A DNA stretch of 64,000 nucleotides from Stenotrophomonas indicatrix (GTDB lineage Bacteria; Pseudomonadota; Gammaproteobacteria; Xanthomonadales; Xanthomonadaceae). The notes beneath the pieces are model-generated. The model saw only the letters and a list, made by a program, of their open reading frames with translations, did not search any database and had not been told where the DNA came from. The DNA lies in the NCBI GenBank assembly GCA_041545745.1, contig CP168152.1, forward strand, positions 3,532,001 through 3,596,000, in the 5' to 3' direction. Positions 57,742 through 64,000 of the stretch are shown here, piece after piece (positions within the stretch are counted from its first letter, which is position 1; each line of letters opens with the position of its first letter). The position numbers and the translations under genes are program-made.

Positions 57742-58563
57742 TCAACGCGTGATCGCGGCCCGGATCGCCCGCAGTTGCTGCTTGACCGCCCGTGTCTGCG
57801 CCGCGTCCATGCGCAGCAAGGCCTTCTGGCCGATCGAGCGTGACTGCAGGGTGGAGTCGACGAAGCGGTAGCGGCCGCGCTCATTGCGCTCCACCAGTGG
57901 CGCTTGAGCCAGCTCAGGGGTATCCAACAGGTGATCGATCACCGTCACCAGACGATCATTGAAGTAGCCGTCGGGCCTGCCAAGTTCCACGTAGGCCTGC
58001 TGGATCAACGGATAGAAGCGCTTGTACGCCAAGGCCGCCGCCGCCGGGTCCAGCGCAGTGAAAGCCTTCACATAGGGCGCATAGCGCGCTGCATTGGCCG
58101 CAGCGATGCGTTCGCCGCCCTCGCCCGGCTCCACCTGCAGGCTGCCCGGCAGCGGCCGAGCGGCCAGTGCGGTAGGCGGCACACTGGCCTTGTCCAGATT
58201 GTCGACCTGGGTAACCAGCCGCTGGATCAGGTGATCACGCAGCAGCGCAGTCAACGCACCCTCTCCCTTGAACAGTTCGCTCAATGTGCTCCAGGCAGCG
58301 GCATCGCTGTCAGCCAGCTTCGGTAGCGCCGGGTCGGCGGCGGCCTCGGAATCCAGAGGATGCCTGATCGCGGGCGGTGCTGGTGCGGGTTCTGCGGCCG
58401 CCTTCGGTTGTAGCGGTGCGCCGGTACTGGCAGGAGTCGATTGCACCGGCACTGAAACGCCGTCTGTCAGGCTCTTCAGCTGATCGCGGAACAACCATCC
58501 GCCTGCGCCGCCGATCACCACCACGCCCAGCACCCAGGGCCATACCGCCTTTCCGCTCTGCAT
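57742..58563 (-). CDS. DUF3014 membrane-anchored protein
   Basis: A 273-residue protein with one N-terminal membrane helix (WPWVLGVVVIGGAGGWLF), an Ala/Pro-rich linker and a C-terminal DUF3014 domain (LLRDHLIQRLVTQVDNLDKA; RYAPYVKAFTALDPAAAALAYKRFYPLIQQAY). Function unknown; probably periplasmic. Upstream of clpB on the same strand, but clpB has its own promoter in the gap. Confidence 0.87.
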   Translation of the reverse strand: MQSGKAVWPWVLGVVVIGGAGGWLFRDQLKSLTDGVSVPVQSTPASTGAPLQPKAAAEPAPAPPAIRHPLDSEAAADPALPKLADSDAAAWSTLSELFKGEGALTALLRDHLIQRLVTQVDNLDKASVPPTALAARPLPGSLQVEPGEGGERIAAANAARYAPYVKAFTALDPAAAALAYKRFYPLIQQAYVELGRPDGYFNDRLVTVIDHLLDTPELAQAPLVERNERGRYRFVDSTLQSRSIGQKALLRMDAAQTRAVKQQLRAIRAAITR

Positions 58564-58735
58564 GACGCAGTCCCTCGTTTTTTCACCCGCATGGACAGGG
58601 TGTGACCCCGCCGATTCCAGCGGGTTCCCCATCTGTTCCGCTGGCGTTTGGGTTGGGGCCAGCGCGCAGGAGTGCTCACACGTGCTTTGCGCGCACTGCG
58701 CGAGGCTATCGGTCCTGCCGTGTGGAGACGCTGCC

Positions 58736-59446
58736 ATGCAGTACGCGCTGTACTACTGGACCGGCATCCAGGGCCGTGGCGAATTCGTGCGCCTGGCTTT
58801 GGAAGACGCCGGCGCGGATTACATCGACATGGCGCGGGTGCATGGCGACGCTGTGATGCAACCGTTCCTCGACGGCCAAGGCGAAGGTGCGCAACCTTTC
58901 GCGCCACCGTTCCTGAAGGCAGGGCGACAGGTCATCGCACAGGTTGCAGCCATTCTCGATTTCCTCGGCCCGACGCTGGATCTGGTCCCACAGGCCGCCT
59001 CGCGGCGCATGCAGGCGCTGCAGTGGCAGCTGACCATCGCCGATCTGGTGGCCGAGGTGCACGACACCCACCACCCCATTGCCGCGTCGAAATACTACGA
59101 AGACCAGAAGACCGAAGCCAAGGCGCGCGCAGCAGCGATGCGCGATGAGCGCCTGCCGAAGTTCCTCGGCTACTTCGAGCAGGTGCTGAAGGCCAATGGC
59201 GGTCGCCACCCGCTGCGCGAGCATTCCTACGTCGATCTGTCACTGTTCCAGCTGCTGAGCGGGCTGGACTACATGTTTCCGCGCCGCATGCAGGCGTTGT
59301 GGCCCACGTTGCCATTGCTGCACGCGTTGAAGGATCGGGTGCAACAACGGCCCGGCATCGCCGCCTATCTCGCTTCGGAGCGGCGGCTTGCCTTCAACAC
59401 CAACGGCATCTTCCGGCATTACCCGGAACTGGATTCAGATCGGTAG
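58736..59446 (+). CDS. Glutathione S-transferase
   Basis: A 236-residue GST. The thioredoxin-like N-terminal domain reads YALYYWTGIQGRGEFVRLALEDAGADY, where the early Tyr is the likely catalytic residue, with APPFLKAG as the cis-Pro region. The helical C-terminal domain runs from about residue 90 (ADLVAEVHDTHHP; YVDLSLFQLLSGLDYMFP). It resembles the sigma/alpha-like GSTs used in detoxification. Its TAG stop is supplied by the GTAG of the palindrome dimer that follows. Confidence 0.88.
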   Translation: MQYALYYWTGIQGRGEFVRLALEDAGADYIDMARVHGDAVMQPFLDGQGEGAQPFAPPFLKAGRQVIAQVAAILDFLGPTLDLVPQAASRRMQALQWQLTIADLVAEVHDTHHPIAASKYYEDQKTEAKARAAAMRDERLPKFLGYFEQVLKANGGRHPLREHSYVDLSLFQLLSGLDYMFPRRMQALWPTLPLLHALKDRVQQRPGIAAYLASERRLAFNTNGIFRHYPELDSDR

Positions 59447-59502
59447 CGCCGGGCCATGCCCGGCGGCGACGCAACCCAACGCCGGGCATGGCCCGGCGCT
59501 AC
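59443..59502. repeat. Inverted pair of GTAG palindromes (SMAG dimer)
   Basis: Two facing CGCCGGGC-type elements with GTAG outside (59443-59446 and CTAC 59499-59502), between converging GST and permease genes, 3 bases from the permease stop. The first GTAG overlaps the GST stop codon. Confidence 0.9.
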
Positions 59503-59505
59503 CGG

Positions 59506-61113
59506 TCAATGGGCGTTTTCAGCCAGCGGCTTCACCGCCTGCTTCTGCAGCGACAGCAGCCCCAGCAGGATGGCCAGCGCCACATAGGCGCCGGCGAACT
59601 GCCAGCTGATGACGCGGGCCAGGCCCTGCAGATCCCACGGCAGGTAGATACCGCCGCGCGGATCCACCGAATGGATCAGGCCGAACAGGGTGAGCACCGC
59701 CGCCACCAGCAGGAAGCCGCAGGCGCGACGCAGGCGTCCATCGACCATCGCCGCGACGGTGGCGATCCACAGCATCGAGGTGATGATGAAGCCGTTGCCC
59801 AACGCGAAGATCACCGCCAGCTCCGGCAGGCCATGGCCATCGACGTGGGTCAGCAGCGCGCCCATCTGCTCGGCCGGAATCCAGCCCGGTGCCTTGATCG
59901 CCAGCAGGTAGGCTGCCGACGGCAGGAAGCCCAGCACCATCGCGCCGGCATGCTGGCGCGGCGTCGCCTGGAACGCCTGGGTGGTGATGTCGATCGACAC
60001 GTACACGATGATCGGCGCCAGCACCGCCAGCGGCAGCCACTGCACCAGCCCGGAAATGATGCCGAGCATGCCGCCGATGCCGACGAACAGGCCGGTCAGC
60101 AGCGTGTAGCCGCTGCGCGCGCCCATGTGCTTGTAGGCCGGCTGGCCGATGTACGGGGTGGTCTGCGCAACGCCGCCGCAGACGCCAGCCACCAGCGTGG
60201 CCACCGCTTCCACCAGCAGGATGTCGCGGGTGCGGTAGTCATCGCCGGCCGCGCGCGCGCTCTCGGATACGTTGATGCCACCGACCACCATCAGCAGGCC
60301 GAACGGCAGCAGCAGCGGCAGGTAGGTCATCGCGGTCGGCAGGCCCTCGATGAAGCCCAGCGTCGGCAGCGGCAGTACCACCTGCGGCGGCACCCAGGCC
60401 GGAATCTGGAAGCCGGGCACACCCAGCCCGGCCAGACCAAGGCCGTAGTACAGGACGGTGCCGAACACGAACGCCAGCAGCACACCCGGACCGCGCACCG
60501 GCAGCTTGCCCTTGGCGATCAGCACGTACAGCAGCAGGCCGAGCGTGGTGAAGCCGACCAGCGGCGAGCGCAGGGTTTCCAGCAGCGGCAGCAGGCCCAT
60601 CAGCACCAGTGCGATGCCAGCGATGGAGCCCAGCAGCGCGGCACGCGGCAGCGCGCGGGTCACCGCTTCACCGAAGAAGGACAGGATCAGCTTGAGCACG
60701 CCCATGATGACCAGCGAGGCCATGCCCAGCTGCCAGGTGGCGATGGCGGCGGCATGCGGGTCCAGACCCTGCTGCTTGAAGGCCAGGAAGGCCGGGCCCA
60801 GCACCAGCAGTGCCATGCCGATGCTGGTCGGCGCATCCAAGCCCAGCGGCATGGCGGTGACGTCGTCCCGCCCGGTACGCGCGGCCAGGCGCCGTGCCAT
60901 CAGGGTGTACAGCAGGTTGCCGACCAGCACGCCCAGGGCGGTGCCGGGGAACATGCGGCCGAAGACCACGTCGGCGGGGAACTGGAACATCCCGACCAGG
61001 GCCATGGCGATGAAGCCGAGGATGGAGAGATTGTCGACGACCAGGCCGAAGAAGCCATTGAAGTCGCCAGCGACGAACCAGCGGCGCGGCGCGGTGGAAG
61101 CGGGAGCGGACAT
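59506..61113 (-). CDS. Putative NCS2/SulP-superfamily permease
   Basis: A 535-residue inner-membrane protein with about 12-14 hydrophobic segments. It starts FVAGDFNGFFGLVVDNLSIL and carries GRDDVTAMPLGLDAPTSIGM, GLGVPGFQIPAW and CGGVAQTTPYIGQPAYKHMGARSGYT (about 330-355). The TTPYIGQPAY segment recalls the QTTP/NQ loop of purine permeases, so a purine or related anion is a possible substrate, but I would not name it. The ATG at 61113 is chosen; 30 upstream codons look non-coding. Confidence 0.78.
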   Translation of the reverse strand: MSAPASTAPRRWFVAGDFNGFFGLVVDNLSILGFIAMALVGMFQFPADVVFGRMFPGTALGVLVGNLLYTLMARRLAARTGRDDVTAMPLGLDAPTSIGMALLVLGPAFLAFKQQGLDPHAAAIATWQLGMASLVIMGVLKLILSFFGEAVTRALPRAALLGSIAGIALVLMGLLPLLETLRSPLVGFTTLGLLLYVLIAKGKLPVRGPGVLLAFVFGTVLYYGLGLAGLGVPGFQIPAWVPPQVVLPLPTLGFIEGLPTAMTYLPLLLPFGLLMVVGGINVSESARAAGDDYRTRDILLVEAVATLVAGVCGGVAQTTPYIGQPAYKHMGARSGYTLLTGLFVGIGGMLGIISGLVQWLPLAVLAPIIVYVSIDITTQAFQATPRQHAGAMVLGFLPSAAYLLAIKAPGWIPAEQMGALLTHVDGHGLPELAVIFALGNGFIITSMLWIATVAAMVDGRLRRACGFLLVAAVLTLFGLIHSVDPRGGIYLPWDLQGLARVISWQFAGAYVALAILLGLLSLQKQAVKPLAENAH

Positions 61114-61767
61114 GGAAGGGGCGGTGGGGGGTGGGGACCGCCGATGGTAGGCCCAGCGGGGCCGGCGCGCCAATTCCCGCGTGGAATGATGGGTTCCAGC
61201 CAACGGCGGAGCCCCTCGTGGTGGGTCGCCGAAAGCAGCCTATCGAGTGGCCCGTGCGGGGTGGGTTGCGCAGGACACGCCGTAAACCCGTCCATGGGGG
61301 CTCGATGGCGCCATCCATGGCGCCAACGGTCCTGCGCAACCCACCCCGCCCGGCCCATGACAGTTTCCTGCGCGTGCCAGCCACGGAAGAGAATCAGAAG
61401 ATCAAAAGCAGAAGCCGGACGCTTCGCTCGCGAGCCGGGCATGGCCCGGCTCTACAGAGATCACATCCGTCGATATGCCCAGAAATCCATCCACGCATCG
61501 CGTGGATGGACGTGGCGACCAAGGTCGACACCCACCAAGAGCAGGCCATGCCATTCCGACAGATCGCGGAAATCTGTCGAAGGCGGGGTGGGTCCGGTTG
61601 CGGGGGTGTCCGCGGCATGGATGCCGCGGCCAAGCCCCCATGGACGGGTTTACGGCGTCCCCCGCAACCGGACCCACCCCGCCATCCCACCGATACCCCG
61701 CTTTTGACGTTGACGTTGACGTTGCCTCTGCGGGTGCAGGGCGCAGCCCTGCATCACACCCAACCTT
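61114..61767. repeat. Repeat-filled gap between poxB and the permease gene
   Basis: 654 bases without a gene. Two long composite hairpins lie here: one with 21-bp arms (61256-61276, 61329-61349) and one with perfect 25-bp arms (61582-61606, 61659-61683). Also a CCGGGCATGGCCCGG palindrome with CTAC (61433-61456), a GATCCACGC-type palindrome (61486-61509), a GTCGACC palindrome (61515-61535), a repeated GACGTT module (61706-61725) and the GC hairpin module (61731-61755). Confidence 0.85.
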
Positions 61768-63486
61768 CTACTTCTTCAGGAGGTTGTCCACCAGCAGATG
61801 CTTCACGTCATCGATGCGACCGCTCAGCACCGCCTTCGCCGCGTACAGCGCCGTGCCCGCCACCTGCTTGGCCTCGATCTGCGGCGGCATCACCAGCTCC
61901 GCGCGACTGGTGTGTACATCCAGCAGCGCCGGCCCACGCTGGGCCAGGAAATCCTGCACCGCTTCTTCCAGGTCCTCGCTGCGGGTCACCGTGCGGCCAT
62001 GGAAGCCGATCACCTCGGCCAATCGCCCGAAGTCCGGATTCTTCAGGTCGGTGTAGTTGTCCAGCAGGCCTTCCACCTTCTGCTCCAGCTCGACGAAATT
62101 CAGCGAGCCGTTGTTGAACACCACCACCTTGATCGGAAGATTCTCCTGCACCGCGGTCAGCAGGTCGCCCAGCAACATCGCCAACCCACCATCGCCGGAC
62201 AACGAAATCACCTGCCTTCCCGGAAATGCCTTCTGCAGCCCCAGCGCCTGCGGCATCGCATTCGCCATCGTGCCATGCAGCAGGCTGGTCAGCGTGCGGC
62301 GCCTGCCGTTCACCCGGATGTGCCGCAGCACCCACACCATCGGCGAGCCACCGTCAGCGGTGAACAGCGCATCGTCGGTCGCGTACTTCGACAGCAGCGC
62401 GGTCAGGTGCTGCGGATGGATCAGCTCGCCTTCACCCGGCTGCTCCTCCTGCTCGCGCTTCTTCAGCGCCTTGTCGCGGTGCTCGATGCATTCGTCCAGG
62501 AAACTGCTGTCTTCGCGCGGGGGCAGCATCGGCAGCAGGGCATCCAGCGTCGGTGCGATATCGCCGACCACGCCCAGGTTCACCGGATGGCGTCGACCGA
62601 GGTGGCTGCCGTCGCAGTCGACCTGGATGATCGTGGCCTTGTCCGGATAGAACTGGCCCCAGGCGAAATCCGCGCCGAGCAGCAACAGCGTGTCGCACTC
62701 CATCAACGTGTGGAACCCGGATTCGACGCCGAAGACTCCGGTCATGCCCATGTTGTACGGGTTGTCCGGTTCGACGAAGTCCTTCGCACGCGATGTGTGC
62801 GCCACCGGGGCCTGCAGGCGCCGTGCCAGTTCCAGCAGCTGCGCATGTGCACCCTGGCAGCCGGCGCCGGCATAGATGCCGATGCGCTTGCCCTGCCCTA
62901 GCAGTTCGGCGATGTGCTGCAGCTCGGCCTCGGAGGGGCGCAGCACCGGCTGGGTGTAATGCACCGAGAACGGCACATCGTGCTTCACTTCCGCTTCGCT
63001 GATGTCGGCCGGCAGGATCACCACCGCCACGCCGCGACGGCTGATGGCCGCCTGGCAGGCCAGCGCCACCACGCGCCGTGCCTGGGCCGGGCTGTGCACC
63101 TGCTCGCAGAACACGGTGCAGCTGCCGTACACCGCCTTGAAATCCACTTCCTGCGGGAACTCCATGCCGAGTTCGCTGGTGACCACCTGGCTGGCGATCA
63201 ACACCATCGGTGCACGGTTGCGGTTGCTCTCGAAGATGCCGTTGATGAAGTGCAGGCCACCAGGCCCGCACGAGCCCGCGCAGGCGGTCAGCTGGCCGCT
63301 GATCAATGAATCGGCACCGGCCGCGAACGCCGCGACCTCTTCGTGGCGCACATGCACCCACGCGATTTCACTGCGATGCAGTGCGTCGGTGACATGGTTC
63401 AGGGTGTCGCCGACGATGCCATAACAACGGCGGACGCCCGCCTGCTGCAGGGTATCGACGACGATCTCGGCAACGCGCTTGCTCAT
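61768..63486 (-). CDS. poxB: Pyruvate dehydrogenase (quinone) PoxB
   Basis: A 572-residue ThDP/FAD enzyme that turns pyruvate into acetate and CO2 with quinone as electron acceptor, at the inner membrane in stationary phase. The ThDP Glu is in VRHEEVAAFAAGADS, the FAD domain in the middle (GQGKRIGIYAGAGCQGA), and the ThDP-Mg motif is LSGDGGLAMLLGD...NNGSLNF. A C-terminal lipid-binding-type end (DDVKHLLVDNLLKK) is present. The ATG at 63486 matches the family start. Confidence 0.92.
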   Translation of the reverse strand: MSKRVAEIVVDTLQQAGVRRCYGIVGDTLNHVTDALHRSEIAWVHVRHEEVAAFAAGADSLISGQLTACAGSCGPGGLHFINGIFESNRNRAPMVLIASQVVTSELGMEFPQEVDFKAVYGSCTVFCEQVHSPAQARRVVALACQAAISRRGVAVVILPADISEAEVKHDVPFSVHYTQPVLRPSEAELQHIAELLGQGKRIGIYAGAGCQGAHAQLLELARRLQAPVAHTSRAKDFVEPDNPYNMGMTGVFGVESGFHTLMECDTLLLLGADFAWGQFYPDKATIIQVDCDGSHLGRRHPVNLGVVGDIAPTLDALLPMLPPREDSSFLDECIEHRDKALKKREQEEQPGEGELIHPQHLTALLSKYATDDALFTADGGSPMVWVLRHIRVNGRRRTLTSLLHGTMANAMPQALGLQKAFPGRQVISLSGDGGLAMLLGDLLTAVQENLPIKVVVFNNGSLNFVELEQKVEGLLDNYTDLKNPDFGRLAEVIGFHGRTVTRSEDLEEAVQDFLAQRGPALLDVHTSRAELVMPPQIEAKQVAGTALYAAKAVLSGRIDDVKHLLVDNLLKK

Positions 63487-63596
63487 TGGGACTACAACCT
63501 TGCAAGGGGGAAACCCGAGGCTAGACCCGGTGAAGTGATGCTCCCGTGGGCAAGAGGCCGATCGCCTTGTCGTGCAAACTCCGGGCAGCGCTGCCG

Positions 63597-64000
63597 TCAA
63601 TCGTTGACGTTGATCCAGCCCTCGATCGCGCCCTGTTTCGGAGTGCGGTAACGCACCTTCACCCAGCCATCCTGCTCATCAAGCATCTCCACCTGATCGC
63701 CCTGTACCAGGTAGCGCTTGGTGCTTGATGCGCCGGGCCGGTCGAACAGGAACAGGCGCGCTGGCACCACGGTGGCTTCCTGGCCCCGCAACGGTGCGCC
63801 GCTGGGTGGTGCGCCCAATCCGTCACCAATGGCGCTTTCAAGCACCTTGCCGACAGGGTCATAGGTGCGCCACACCGCCAACGGGCCTTGGCTTTCGGTC
63901 TCTTTCCAGTGCAGCGCCTGGTTGAGCGTATCGCCCAGCATCAGCACATTTTCACCGCGATACAGATAGAGCTGCGGTCCGTTGAAGCGATACACGTCGG
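63597..64000 (-). CDS. Hypothetical protein with C-terminal SH3-like domain (5' end outside window)
   Basis: 134 visible residues; the frame is open to the window end, so the N-terminus is missing. The last ~60 residues look like a bacterial SH3 domain (STKRYLVQGDQVEMLDEQDG, then WVKVRYRTPKQGAIEGWINV). The part before has DVYRFNGPQLYLYRGENVLM. Function unknown; SH3-like domains often bind cell-wall peptides. Confidence 0.7.
   Translation of the reverse strand, partial: DVYRFNGPQLYLYRGENVLMLGDTLNQALHWKETESQGPLAVWRTYDPVGKVLESAIGDGLGAPPSGAPLRGQEATVVPARLFLFDRPGASSTKRYLVQGDQVEMLDEQDGWVKVRYRTPKQGAIEGWINVND

Noticed and set aside
59299..61707. 802-codon plus-strand frame opposite the permease gene
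   Set aside because: Gln/His/Arg-rich low-complexity translation, antisense to a clear membrane protein, and it runs into the repeat locus.

Overview
The window is a chromosomal segment of a high-GC gammaproteobacterium, almost certainly a member of the Stenotrophomonas maltophilia complex. The strongest marker is a divergent ampR / class A L2-type beta-lactamase pair (41458-43409). Supporting signs are the xanthomonad copLAB copper cluster, the ruvC-ruvA-kup-ruvB-ybgC-tolQRAB-pal-ybgF-queE-queC gene order, and many short palindromes starting with GTAG, which match the SMAG repeats described for this species.

Layout. 1-12330: hrpA (5' part), dps, recQ, the copLAB copper operon, a GNAT acetyltransferase, a zinc-ribbon protein, a CPBP membrane protease, a single-domain response regulator and two alpha/beta-hydrolase esterases. 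12331-15205: accessory stretch with a structured leader RNA resembling the C4 antisense family, two small unknown genes and an intact IS3-family element with a TCC target duplication. 15224-20922: a 5.7-kb island bounded by identical 50-bp repeats derived from tRNA-Lys(UUU). It carries a Kiwa anti-phage pair (kwaA, kwaB), a gene that may encode an ADP-ribosyltransferase-like protein, an overlapping GNAT-PUA/ASCH pair, and broken P2-like phage genes (DNA methyltransferase, portal, integrase tail). I read it as a decayed P2-like prophage that has kept its defence cargo. 20878-41353: conserved core (tRNA-Lys, queuosine genes, Tol-Pal system, Holliday-junction resolvase genes, kup, yebC, aspS) with small accessory genes. 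41458-53954: L2 beta-lactamase/AmpR, an ABC-F protein, a TonB-dependent receptor, a Kef/YbaL-type transporter, metY and an RstAB-like two-component system. 53955-64000: a MipA/OmpV outer-membrane protein with an RstA-box-like site, clpB with a sigma-32 promoter, a DUF3014 protein, a glutathione S-transferase, a purine/uracil-type permease, poxB and the end of an SH3-like protein.

Intergenic space is dominated by three repeat classes. (1) Short GTAG palindromes, often as inverted pairs between convergent genes. (2) About 41-bp perfect hairpins beginning GGGGTC. (3) Long composite elements holding a 21-25-bp inverted repeat around a 50-75-nt loop. Six of these long hairpins occur at four loci, and their arms differ between copies while staying complementary within each copy. 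The best candidates for new biology are the island's ART-like gene and GNAT/ASCH pair next to Kiwa, the C4-like RNA upstream of an unknown gene, and the covarying long hairpins.
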